Shown: piece after piece, positions 36,371 through 45,196 of the stretch | How the letters are laid out: each line of letters opens with the position of its first letter | Position numbering within the stretch: the first letter of the stretch is position 1 | From: Pseudoduganella sp. | GTDB lineage: Bacteria; Pseudomonadota; Gammaproteobacteria; Burkholderiales; Burkholderiaceae_D | NCBI GenBank assembly: GCA_021323265.1 | Contig: JAJTCO010000001.1 | Coordinates: forward strand, 145,836 to 209,835 | Direction: 5' to 3' | DNA: 64,000 nt | Made by a program: the position numbers and the translations under genes | The notes under the pieces: generated by a model | Told to the model about the DNA's origin: nothing | Seen by the model: only the letters and a program-made list of their open reading frames with translations | Databases searched by the model: none

Positions 36371-37856
36371 CGCAATCAGTAAGATCGTCATCGTCGGGGG
36401 CGGCACGGCGGGCTGGATGAGCGCTGCGCCGCTGGCGCTCAAGCTGGGAAGTGCCTGCGAAATCGTGCTGCTGGAGTCGCCCGAAATCGGCACGGTCGGC
36501 GTCGGCGAAGCGACCCTGCCCACTATCCGGGCATTCAACCAGGCGCTCGGCCTGGATGGCGCGGACTTCGTCAAGAAGACGCAGGCGACCTTCAAGCTTG
36601 GCATCGAGTTCAAGGACTGGGGCCATATCGGCAACCGCTTTTTCCACGGCTTCGGCGATTTCGGCCCTGCCATCGAGTACCGCTCGCCGGTCCAGTACTG
36701 GCTGCGCCTGGCGCGCGCGAACAAGGACATGCCTTCCTACGAAGAGTGGTCGACCGCCACGGCAATGGCGCGCAGCAACCGCTTCGTGCCGCCTTACGGC
36801 GATCAGCCGGCGGTGACCAACGCCTATTCCTATGCCTTCCACTTCGACGCCAGCCTGTACGCCGCTTACCTGCGCGATCATGCCGTGCAGCGCGGCGTGC
36901 GGCGCATCGAAGGCACGGTCACGGAAGTTGAGCAGCACCCGGAATCGGGTTTCATCACGGCGCTCAAGCTGCAGGACGGACGCCGCATCGAGGGCGACCT
37001 GTTCATCGACTGCTCGGGATTCCGCGGCCTGCTGATCGAAGGCGTCTACAAGGCCGGCTACGACGACTGGAGTGCCATGCTGCCCTGTAACAGCGCGCAG
37101 GCGGTGCCGTGCGAGAAGGTCGAACCGCTCACGCCCTATACCGTGTCCACCGCCCGCAGCGCGGGCTGGACCTGGCGCATCCCGCTACAGCACCGCACCG
37201 GCAACGGCCACGTGTACTGCAATGGCTTCACTTCGGACGAGGAAGCTGCGCGCGTGCTGCTGCAGGGTCTTGACGGCGCCGCGCTGGATGCGCCACGCCA
37301 GCTGCGCTTCACGACAGGCCGCCGCCGCAAGGCCTGGATCAAGAATTGCGTGGCGATCGGCTTGTCGAGCGGCTTCCTCGAGCCGCTCGAATCGACCAGC
37401 ATCAACATCATCGAGAATTCGATCGGCTGGCTGCTGCAATACCTGCCGGACCGCGACTTCAGCCCGGCGCTTGCGGACGAATTCAACCGGCTGGTCGCGC
37501 AGCGCTATGAGTTCGTGCGCGACTTCATCGTCCTGCATTACAAGGTGACGAACCGCACCGATTCCGAGTTCTGGCGCTACTGCGCCAGTATGCAGATTCC
37601 CGACAGCCTGCAGCACCAGATCGACCTGTTCTGGGAGACGGGGCGCGTGGTCGTCTATGACCCGGACGGCTTCTCGGTAGCATCGCACGTGTCGATCATG
37701 ATGGGCCTGGGCGTGGTACCCAAGCGCTACGATCCCCTGATCGACAGGATGGACCTGCAGCGTCTGCAGGAACACTTTTCCAGGGTGCGCGAGACCATCG
37801 GGCGTGCGGTTGCCGCCATGCCGACGCATGACGCGTTCATCGGGCAGATCGCATGA
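36360..37856 (+). CDS. Flavin-dependent tryptophan-halogenase-family protein (copy 2)
   Basis: A 498-residue paralogue of the protein at 28190-29674. FAD motif GGGTAGW; catalytic Lys79 in ATFKLGIEFKDW; WTWRIP; and FLEPLESTSI with the conserved Glu. All key residues of PrnA-type halogenases are kept. It overlaps GH35 by 11 bp upstream and GH2 by an ATGA downstream, so it is tightly built into a glycosidase operon. Its substrate is unknown; hydroxylation or halogenation of an aromatic cell-wall compound is speculation. Confidence 0.9.
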   Translation: MSTNAISKIVIVGGGTAGWMSAAPLALKLGSACEIVLLESPEIGTVGVGEATLPTIRAFNQALGLDGADFVKKTQATFKLGIEFKDWGHIGNRFFHGFGDFGPAIEYRSPVQYWLRLARANKDMPSYEEWSTATAMARSNRFVPPYGDQPAVTNAYSYAFHFDASLYAAYLRDHAVQRGVRRIEGTVTEVEQHPESGFITALKLQDGRRIEGDLFIDCSGFRGLLIEGVYKAGYDDWSAMLPCNSAQAVPCEKVEPLTPYTVSTARSAGWTWRIPLQHRTGNGHVYCNGFTSDEEAARVLLQGLDGAALDAPRQLRFTTGRRRKAWIKNCVAIGLSSGFLEPLESTSINIIENSIGWLLQYLPDRDFSPALADEFNRLVAQRYEFVRDFIVLHYKVTNRTDSEFWRYCASMQIPDSLQHQIDLFWETGRVVVYDPDGFSVASHVSIMMGLGVVPKRYDPLIDRMDLQRLQEHFSRVRETIGRAVAAMPTHDAFIGQIA

Positions 37857-40429
37857 AGCGCGTGCTAGCGGCGTTGGCCTGGCTGCTGCTTGGCGCTAGC
37901 GCCATGGCGGCCGAGCCGCCGCGCCAGGTCGTGCACATGAACCGGGAATGGCTGTTCGTGCTGGGCGATCCGAAGGGAGCGGAGGAAAGCGCCTTCAACG
38001 ATGCCAATTGGGAAGTCGCGCACCTGCCGCATTCATTCAGTACCCCATACTTCCTCGGCAAGCATTTCTACGTCGGCTACGGCTGGTACCGCAAGCGCTT
38101 CGAAATACCGGCCGCCTGGGCCGGCAAGCAGGTCAGCCTTGAGTTCGACGGCGTGTTCCAGGATGCCGAAATCTACGTCAACGGACAGCGCGCGGGCCGC
38201 CATCGGGGCGGCTACACCGGCTTTTCCATCGATCTCACGCCGTACGTACGCCTTGGCGGCAACAGCATTGCCGTGCGCGTCAACAACCTGTGGGACGCGA
38301 CCCTGGCGCCGCGCGCGGGCGAGCACGTGTTCTCGGGCGGCATCTACCGCGACGTGCGCATGGTGGCGACCGATCCGGTGCATGTCACCTGGTATGGCAC
38401 CTTCGTGCGCACGCCGGAAGTTGACGCCCGGCGCGCCACGCTGCAGCTGGAGACCGAGATCAGGAATGCGTCGGCTGCGCCGCGCACCATATCGCTGCGC
38501 TCCCGGGTCTACGATCCGGAAGGTAGGCTGGTGGCGCGCGCCGAGACGCAGGCGACGCTGCAGCCGGGCAGCGTGGAAACGATCCGGCAGGCGCCGCCGC
38601 CATTGGCCGCGCCGCGCCTGTGGAGCCCGCGCAGCCCGGTGCTGTACAAGCTGGTGAGCGGCATCTATGCTGGCGGCAAGCTGGTGGATGAATTCACGAC
38701 GCCATTCGGCGTGCGTTCGATCGAATGGACTGCTGAGCGCGGCTTCTTCCTGAATGGCGAACATGTCTACCTGGTCGGCGCCAATGTGCACCAGGACCAC
38801 GCCGGCTGGGGCGACGCCGTCACCCGCACAGCGGCAAGGCGCGACGTCCGGATGATCAAGGAGGCTGGCTTCAACTTCATCCGCGGTTCGCATTATCCGC
38901 ATTCGCCGGCGTTCAGCCAGGCCACCGACGAACTGGGCGTCTTGTTCTGGTCGGAAGTGGCGTTCTGGGGCATCGGCGGTTATGGCGCCGATCCCGGCTG
39001 GTTCTCCAGCGCCTACCCGCCGGATCCGAAGGACCGGCCAGGGTTCGAGGAAAGCGTGCTGGCCCAGAGCGCCGAGATGATCCGCATTCACCGCAACCAT
39101 CCGAGCATCATCGCCTGGAGCAACGGCAACGAGAACTTCTTCACCGTGCCGGAGGCGATGCCTGCCATGCGCGACTTCATTCGCCGTCAGGTCCGCTTCA
39201 TGAAGGCGCTCGACCCTTCGCGGCCGGTGGCCATCGGCGGTGCCCAGCGCGGCGAGGTCGACAAGCTGGGCGATATCGCCGGCTACAACGGCGACGGCGC
39301 CACGCTGTTCGGCAACCCCGGTGTGCCAAGCATGGTCTCCGAGTACGGCTCCACCATGGCGGACCGCCCGGCAGACTTCGCGCCCGGGTGGGGCGAACTG
39401 CCGGAAATGCCGAAGCTGAAGGGCGATACACGCGCCTATGCGTGGCGCTACCCCTGGCGTAGCGGCGAGGCAATCTGGGCTGGTTTCGACCACGGTTCCA
39501 TTGCTTCCGTGGAGTTTGGGTCGATGGGGATGATCGATTACTTCCGTCTCCCCAAGCGCCAGTACTACTGGTACCGCAAGGAGTATGCGGGAATCAATCC
39601 GCCTTCATGGCCGGTGGCGGGAACGCCGTACCGCTTGCACCTGGCGGCGGACAAGGCGCGCATCCTCGGCACGCAAGGCCATGACGACGTGCACCTGGTC
39701 GTGACGGTCATGGACAAGGCCCGCCGCGCGCTGAGCAATTCGCCCGAGGTGACGCTGACGGTGGAAAGCGGGCCCGGCGAATTTCCGACCGGCCGCTCCA
39801 TCACCTTCCGCAACGACTCACCGGTGGCGATCCGCGACGGCCAGGCAGCCATCGAATTCCGCTCCTACTATGCCGGCAAGACGCGCATCCGCGCCACGTC
39901 GCCGGGCTTGCGGGATGCGACGTTCGATATCGTCACCACGGGTCGGGAGCGATTCGTGGCGGGCGAAAGTCCGCTTGCCAGGATGCGGCAGGTGGCCGGC
40001 CACGGGGGCGCGGCGAAGGCAGGCAGCGTGCCGCAGGACGTCAGCCGCGACCGGCCAACCTCGTCCAGCCTGACCGCGCCGGGTTCCTCACCGCGCTGGG
40101 CCAACGATGGCGACAGCCAGACCAGCTGGCATTCGGCGCCGGGTGCACCGGCCATGTGGGCGGTCGACCTGGAGAACATCTATGACGTGCGCAGCATCCG
40201 GATCGAAGGGCCGGCACCGGCCGCGGGCAGCCTGCTGGTGGAGTCGTCGCGCGACCGGTCGACCTGGACCCAGGTCGGCACACCGCAGTACCGCGACGGC
40301 AGGTTCCAGCTCGACTGCCCGCCCGGGGTGATCAGGGCGCGCTTCATCCGGGTCCGCTTCGAGTCGCTGCCGGAAGGGCGGGGCGCGAGCATCTCCAATT
40401 TTGAGGTGCAAGCCATTCCGGCGAACTGA
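37853..40429 (+). CDS. Exported GH2 beta-galactosidase with C-terminal discoidin-like domain
   Basis: An 858-residue secreted GH2 enzyme. Signal peptide about 1-20; sugar-binding jelly roll (EIYVNGQRAGRHRGGYTGF); Ig-like domain; barrel with the acid/base Glu in WSNGNENFF and the nucleophile Glu in MVSEYGSTMA. A further beta-domain and a C-terminal discoidin/F5-8C-like module (NDGDSQTSWHSAPGAPAMW, VRSIRIEGP) follow, which probably binds galactose-containing polymers. The ATG overlaps the halogenase stop (ATGA). Last gene of the TonB receptor operon. Confidence 0.9.
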   Translation: MKRVLAALAWLLLGASAMAAEPPRQVVHMNREWLFVLGDPKGAEESAFNDANWEVAHLPHSFSTPYFLGKHFYVGYGWYRKRFEIPAAWAGKQVSLEFDGVFQDAEIYVNGQRAGRHRGGYTGFSIDLTPYVRLGGNSIAVRVNNLWDATLAPRAGEHVFSGGIYRDVRMVATDPVHVTWYGTFVRTPEVDARRATLQLETEIRNASAAPRTISLRSRVYDPEGRLVARAETQATLQPGSVETIRQAPPPLAAPRLWSPRSPVLYKLVSGIYAGGKLVDEFTTPFGVRSIEWTAERGFFLNGEHVYLVGANVHQDHAGWGDAVTRTAARRDVRMIKEAGFNFIRGSHYPHSPAFSQATDELGVLFWSEVAFWGIGGYGADPGWFSSAYPPDPKDRPGFEESVLAQSAEMIRIHRNHPSIIAWSNGNENFFTVPEAMPAMRDFIRRQVRFMKALDPSRPVAIGGAQRGEVDKLGDIAGYNGDGATLFGNPGVPSMVSEYGSTMADRPADFAPGWGELPEMPKLKGDTRAYAWRYPWRSGEAIWAGFDHGSIASVEFGSMGMIDYFRLPKRQYYWYRKEYAGINPPSWPVAGTPYRLHLAADKARILGTQGHDDVHLVVTVMDKARRALSNSPEVTLTVESGPGEFPTGRSITFRNDSPVAIRDGQAAIEFRSYYAGKTRIRATSPGLRDATFDIVTTGRERFVAGESPLARMRQVAGHGGAAKAGSVPQDVSRDRPTSSSLTAPGSSPRWANDGDSQTSWHSAPGAPAMWAVDLENIYDVRSIRIEGPAPAAGSLLVESSRDRSTWTQVGTPQYRDGRFQLDCPPGVIRARFIRVRFESLPEGRGASISNFEVQAIPAN

Positions 40430-40444
40430 CCGCCGCCTGTTGAA

Positions 40445-40503
40445 TTTTGTTTGATGGCTTGGCGGATTTTGCAATTGTCCGGCACGTGGGCCGGGACCAT
40501 CAT
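40445..40503 (+). promoter_or_regulatory. Shared regulon operator and promoter, site E
   Basis: TTTTGTT starts at 40445 and TTGGCGGATTTTGCAATTG is at 40459-40477. The -35 TTGTCC is at 40475-40480 and the -10 CATCAT at 40498-40503 (17-bp spacer). The -10 ends only 6 nt before the ATG at 40510, which predicts a leaderless message. Confidence 0.7.
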
Positions 40504-40509
40504 GTTGAA

Positions 40510-41826
40510 ATGAAGACTTTCCTTAACTGTCTGGCTGCCCTTGCGCTGGCCTCCGCTGCCTCCGGCATTCATGCCGCCTCCAACGACGAGATCGTGCTGC
40601 ACGGCGCCAGCACCTTGCAGCCCTGGCGTGTGATGGTCGCAGGCCCGGGCGGCGCCGAACAGGCGCTGGAGGGCGGCGCGGTCACCATTCCCAAGCCTGC
40701 GGGCTCGCACGCGCCGGGCGCTGCGGTCGGCGCGCGGGCCGGCGACGAGGCGGGCATGCGCAACGCGCTGACGCTGCAGTGGAAGGACGCCTGGGTCGCC
40801 AGCCTGCGCTTCGACGGCGGCGCATCCCTGGATTTGCGCGATTACACCGCGGGCGGCACCGTGGCATTCGACATCAACGTGGCCGACCTGGAGCAGGGCG
40901 GCATCTACTTCGTCATGCGCTGCGGGCCGGAGTGCTACCGCAAGCTGCCCTTTGTCCTGCCGGGGCGCAAGTTGCAGGGCAAGGGTTGGCAGCGCCTTTC
41001 CTTCTCCATGGCATGCTTCGCGCGGGCGCAGGACGACTTCAGCCGCGTCCCGCTGCCTTTCTCCCTGGAGGCGAACGGCAGCGGCCAGGTGGCGCTGGCG
41101 AACATCCGTTTCGTCAAGCGTGGCAAACCAAACACGCCATGCCCGGACTACCTGGCGCAGTCCGTTACCCCGGAACCCTTGTCCCACGCCTGGGCGCTGG
41201 CCAATTGGCCAAAGCGCCACCTGCAAAAGCTGGACGAGAACCGCAAACTGCTCGCTGCCGGCAAGAACCCGAAGATTGTCTTCATCGGCGACTCCATCAC
41301 CGAGGGCTGGGAGCATGCCGGGCAGGCGGTGTGGCAGCGCTACTACGCAAAGCATGATGCGGTGGCGCTGGGCTTTGGCGGCGACCATACGGAGAACGTG
41401 CTGTGGCGCCTGCAGCATGGTGAAGTCGATGGCCTGGCGCCCAAGGTTGCGGTCCTGATGATCGGCACCAACAACGCCGGCGACCGCAATGACGATCCGC
41501 AGGCCACCGCGGCCGGCATCAAGGCGATCATCGGCGAATTGCGCCGCCGCTTGCCTGGCACGAAAGTACTGTTGTTGGCGATATTCCCGCGCGAGCAGCT
41601 CCCGGACGCCTTCCTGCGCCGCCTGAACGAGCAGGTCAACGCGCGCATCGCGGGCCTTGCGGACGGACGTCATGTCTTCTTCGCCAACATCAACGAATCG
41701 CTGCTGAACGCCGATGGCACGCTGTCGCGCGAGGTGATGCCCGACCTGCTGCACCTGCACGAGCGGGGTTACGAGACATGGGCGCGCAGCATCGCCCCCA
41801 TTTTGCAAGAACTGTTGGCGGAGTAG
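40510..41826 (+). CDS. Exported SGNH esterase with N-terminal beta-sandwich domain
   Basis: A 438-residue secreted protein. After the signal peptide (about 1-22) comes a roughly 190-residue beta-rich domain resembling the ExoP galactose-binding-like domain of GH3 glucan hydrolases, then an SGNH/GDSL hydrolase. Catalytic blocks are IVFIGDSITEGW (Ser), GFGGDHTENVLW (Gly), GTNNAGDRNDD (Asn) and DLLHLHERGY (Asp-His). Such proteins are typically acetylesterases of plant polysaccharides. Few ribosome-binding signals are visible; site E places the transcription start at or next to the ATG. A longer frame begins at 40447, inside the operator, and was rejected. Confidence 0.85.
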   Translation: MKTFLNCLAALALASAASGIHAASNDEIVLHGASTLQPWRVMVAGPGGAEQALEGGAVTIPKPAGSHAPGAAVGARAGDEAGMRNALTLQWKDAWVASLRFDGGASLDLRDYTAGGTVAFDINVADLEQGGIYFVMRCGPECYRKLPFVLPGRKLQGKGWQRLSFSMACFARAQDDFSRVPLPFSLEANGSGQVALANIRFVKRGKPNTPCPDYLAQSVTPEPLSHAWALANWPKRHLQKLDENRKLLAAGKNPKIVFIGDSITEGWEHAGQAVWQRYYAKHDAVALGFGGDHTENVLWRLQHGEVDGLAPKVAVLMIGTNNAGDRNDDPQATAAGIKAIIGELRRRLPGTKVLLLAIFPREQLPDAFLRRLNEQVNARIAGLADGRHVFFANINESLLNADGTLSREVMPDLLHLHERGYETWARSIAPILQELLAE

Positions 41827-41830
41827 GAAG

Positions 41831-42889
41831 ATGAAGAGCTGGATGCATCATGCCGTGCGTGCCTGCACGGTGCTGCTCGCGGCCGGTGTCGCGCACACCG
41901 CGTTGGCGGCATCATGCGCCACATCGGCGGCGCCGCGCGCAGTCGATTACCCGTGGATGTCAATCGAACGTTGGCGCCAAATGCATGCCGAGCAAGTGGC
42001 GCGCGCAGCGCAGGGCGGCATCGATGTCATGTTTGTCGGCGATTCGCTGACGGAAATGTGGCCCAAGGCCCTTTGGGACAGCAACTTCGGGCATCTCAAG
42101 GCCGCCAACTTCGGTATCGGCGGCGACCATACCGGCAACGTATTGTGGCGCCTGCAGGACCCGGCCATTGCCGCCATCAAGCCCAAGCTGGTCGTGCTGA
42201 TGATCGGCGTGAACAACATCAATTTATGCAAGGAGAGCGCCGACGCGGTGCTCGGTGGCATCCGCGCGGTCGTGGCACGGCTGCGCGCGCAGTACCCGGC
42301 TGCGCGCATCCTGCTCAACGCCGTCCTGCCGGCCGGTACGGCCGGTTCCGATGTGCGGCGGCGCCTGGTGGCCCTGAACCGGCGCGTGCGGACGCTGAAC
42401 GATGGCGAGACGGTCTTCTTCCGCGATTACGGCGCGCGTTTCATGGGCGCCGATGGCAACTTGTCGAAGGAACTGCAGCCCGACCTGCTGCACTTCTCCG
42501 AAAAGGGATATCGCTTGCTGGCCGACGCCATGCGCCCGGATATCGAACAGCTTCTGGCCCCGAAGCCCTATGTGGCGGTCTCCCCCGACGGGCGTACGCG
42601 TCTGAAAGTGACGGCCGGCGAGGGCAAGCTGGCCTATACCGTAACGCGTGACGGGGCGACGGTGATTGCGCAGTCGCCGCTCGGCCTGTCCACCAGTCTC
42701 GGCACACTCGATGGCCAATCGCTGCGGGTGGATGGCAGCGACAGCAAGGTAGTCAGCGAAACATACCGTCCGGTGGCGGGCAAGGCGGCGAGCGTCGCGG
42801 ATCATTACAACGAGGTCGAGCTACGGCTGGTGGGCAAGGACCAGCCGTTCAAGCTCAACGTGCTCGCCCGTTCACGAGAATCCGCATGA
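41831..42889 (+). CDS. Exported SGNH esterase fused to a GH97 N-terminal domain (frame ends early)
   Basis: This 352-residue product has a signal peptide (about 1-26) and a complete SGNH hydrolase: VMFVGDSLTEMW (Ser), GIGGDHTGNVLW, IGVNNINL (Asn) and DLLHFSEKGY (Asp-His). From residue about 250 the chain runs on without a break into the beta-sandwich of GH97 (VAVSPDGRTRLKVTAGEG, ADHYNEVELRLVG). The frame then breaks near 42866-42872 and stops at 42889, while the GH97 catalytic domain goes on in another frame. The original product was therefore an SGNH-GH97 fusion with a single signal peptide. The SGNH part should still be made. It follows the previous SGNH gene by 4 bp. Confidence 0.75.
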   Translation: MKSWMHHAVRACTVLLAAGVAHTALAASCATSAAPRAVDYPWMSIERWRQMHAEQVARAAQGGIDVMFVGDSLTEMWPKALWDSNFGHLKAANFGIGGDHTGNVLWRLQDPAIAAIKPKLVVLMIGVNNINLCKESADAVLGGIRAVVARLRAQYPAARILLNAVLPAGTAGSDVRRRLVALNRRVRTLNDGETVFFRDYGARFMGADGNLSKELQPDLLHFSEKGYRLLADAMRPDIEQLLAPKPYVAVSPDGRTRLKVTAGEGKLAYTVTRDGATVIAQSPLGLSTSLGTLDGQSLRVDGSDSKVVSETYRPVAGKAASVADHYNEVELRLVGKDQPFKLNVLARSRESA

Positions 42890-42905
42890 AGGCGAGTTCG
42901 ATCCG

Positions 42906-44366
42906 GTGCGCGCTTCGGCCATTCGTCCGGCCCACCTGTTCGATGCCCCGCTGGTGTGCAAGACAGGCGTCAAACAGACCACCTTCGCCATTGCCGAAGC
43001 GGACAAGCGCAATTATGCCGGCGCCTACTACGCCGGGCGCGGCGAGGGCGGGCTGGGTGTGCAGGTGTCGCTGGCCCTGCGCAGGAGCGGCGCCGACGAG
43101 GCGTCGTGGGGGCCGCCGCCGGTCCATGCCAACGTCGCCGAGAGCGCCCTGGCCACGCCGTGGCGCGTGGTGATGCTGGCCGATACGCCGGGCGGCTTGG
43201 CGGCTTCGAGCCTGGTCGAGACCCTCGGCAGCCCTTCGGTTATCGGCGATACCAGCTGGATCAAACCGGGCAAGGCGGCGTGGGACTGGTGGAACGGCTG
43301 GGCGGTGAACATCCCCAATGCCGGGGTGAATACGGCGACCTACCGCGCCTACATCGACTCCGCCGCCGCGCTGGGCCTGGAGTACATCCTGATCGACGAG
43401 GGCTGGTATGTCGGCGCGTCGGAAGCACCGCTGCCAGGTTCCGATGTGACGCGCCCGGTGGCGGCCGTGGACATGCCGGCCATCATTGCCTATGCGCGCG
43501 AGAAGGGGATCGGTGTCTGGCTCTGGTTGCAATGGAAGCAGCTCGAGCGCCAGATGGAGCAGGCCTTGCCACTGTACGCAGCGTGGGGGATCAAGGGCAT
43601 CAAGGTGGACTTCATGGACCGCAACGACCAGGAAATGGTGGACTTCTACCACAAGCTGCTGGGCAAGGCGGCTGCCAACCGCCTGATGGTCAACCTGCAC
43701 GGCGCCTACCCGCCGGACGGCCTGGTGCGCACTTATCCGAACTACATGACCCAGGAGGGCGTACTCGGGGCCGAGTACAACAAATGGAGCAAGCGCATCA
43801 CCGCCACCCATAACGTGACGCTGCCGTTCACCCGCATGATCCTCGGCCCGATCGACTACACCCCTGGAGGCTTCCGTTCGCTGCCGCCGTCCGAGTTCGC
43901 AAAGAACATCCGCAATACCAAGCCGTTCGTGCAGACCACGCGCGGCCAGGCCCTGGCCATGTACGTGGTGTACGACTCGCCGCTGGCAATGGTGGCCGAC
44001 AGCCCCGACGCCTACCGCAATGCGGACGGCAGCTGGGCGGACGGCGCGGGCTTCCTCGGCAAGGTTCCTACCACATGGGACGAGACGCGCGTGATCGATG
44101 GCGATATCGGGCAGTTCATCGTCACGGCGCGTCGCAAGGGGCGCAACTGGTACATCGGCGCCATGGGCAACGAGTCGCCGCGCTGGATCGAGGTTCCGCT
44201 GAACTTCGTGGAGCAGGGCGTGCGCTACCGCGCCGAGATCCTGGAAGACGGCAAGGATGTCAACCGCCTGGCCGCACGCGAGGCGCGCGTCCAGCGTGGC
44301 GGCAAGATTACGCTGTCGCTGGCCGGTTCCGGCGGAGCGGTGGTGGTCCTGACACCGCTGCCATGA
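42906..44366 (+). pseudogene. GH97 catalytic domain, out of frame with its N-terminal part
   Basis: This frame encodes a GH97 barrel (alpha-galactosidase/alpha-glucosidase family): YILIDEGWYVG, IKGIKVDFMDRNDQEMVDF, LHGAYPPDGLVRTYPNYMTQEGVLGAEYN and the C-terminal beta-sandwich. Translated upstream of 42906 it joins on as VHENPHEGEFDPVR, so the shift with the upstream gene is one extra or two missing bases; the conserved RAYDDGVAFRY region of GH97 is also absent, suggesting a larger deletion of roughly 40 residues. A GTG at 42906 with AAGGCGAG upstream could allow reinitiation, but the product would lack a signal peptide. Its stop overlaps the next ATG (ATGA). Confidence 0.75.
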
Positions 44367-45196
44367 GGCGCCGCGTCCTGCTGCGGGCAGCGCTTGGCGC
44401 CATGGGTGGCGCGCTGGCAGGGCGCCTGATGGCCGCGCCCGCGCCCGGATTGGCCGACGAACGACCCGGCATCGCGCGCGGGACGTCGCTCGAGTTCAGC
44501 TACGATTCCGCCGTGACGGGGCGCCGGCGCAAAGCCAGCGTCTACCTGCCGCCCGGCTATTCGGCGCAGCAGCGCTATCCGGTGCTCTACCTGCTGCACG
44601 GAATTGGCGGCAACCAGGACGAATGGCGCGGCTATGTGCGTGCCCACATCATCCTCGATAACCTGCTGGCAGATGGCGCTGTCGTGCCGATGATTGTAGT
44701 CATGCCCAATGGCCGGGCACTGGCGGACGACCGCGTTCCGCCTGCGGAGCAGACCTTCACTGCGGAGCATATCGCCGGCTTTGCGCAGTTCGAGCGCGAC
44801 CTGCTGCAGGAGCTGATCCCGGCCATCGACCGCAGCTATCCGACCCTGGCGCAGCGCGGCAGCCGCGCCATTGCGGGCCTGTCGATGGGGGGCGGCCAGG
44901 CGCTCAATTTCGGCCTGGGCCATCCGGAAACCTTTGCCTGGGTGGGCGGCTTCTCCGCGGCCCCGAATACGCGTCCGCCCGCCGAGCTGCTGCCGGAGCC
45001 CGCCGCCGCGCGCCGCCTGCGCCTGCTGTACCTTTCCTGCGGCAGGAAAGACAACCTGCTCGGGGTGTCGCAGGCCTTGCACGACTACCTGCAGCGGCAC
45101 GGCGTCGCGCATGCCTGGCATGTCGACGAGTTCGGGCATGACCGGGAGAGCTGGGCCGAGAACCTGGCCCGCTTCGCCCGGCTGCTGTTCCGCTAG
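44363..45196 (+). CDS. Exported CE1-like alpha/beta-hydrolase esterase
   Basis: A 277-residue secreted esterase with an arginine-rich, possibly Tat-type signal (MRRRVLLRAALGAMGGALAG). Family features are VYLPPGYSAQQRYPVLYLLHGIGG, the nucleophile elbow GLSMGGG, an acid region CGRKDN and the C-terminal His in EFGHDRESW. This pattern is shared by feruloyl/acetyl-xylan esterases of family CE1. ATG 44363 overlaps the GH97 stop. Last gene of the site E operon. Its TAG and the stop of the convergent GH42 gene share one CTAG. Confidence 0.87.
   Translation: MRRRVLLRAALGAMGGALAGRLMAAPAPGLADERPGIARGTSLEFSYDSAVTGRRRKASVYLPPGYSAQQRYPVLYLLHGIGGNQDEWRGYVRAHIILDNLLADGAVVPMIVVMPNGRALADDRVPPAEQTFTAEHIAGFAQFERDLLQELIPAIDRSYPTLAQRGSRAIAGLSMGGGQALNFGLGHPETFAWVGGFSAAPNTRPPAELLPEPAAARRLRLLYLSCGRKDNLLGVSQALHDYLQRHGVAHAWHVDEFGHDRESWAENLARFARLLFR

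Noticed and set aside
40447..40509. An upstream start for the SGNH gene at 40447
   Set aside because: The added residues would be encoded by the operator and promoter of site E and would precede the signal peptide.
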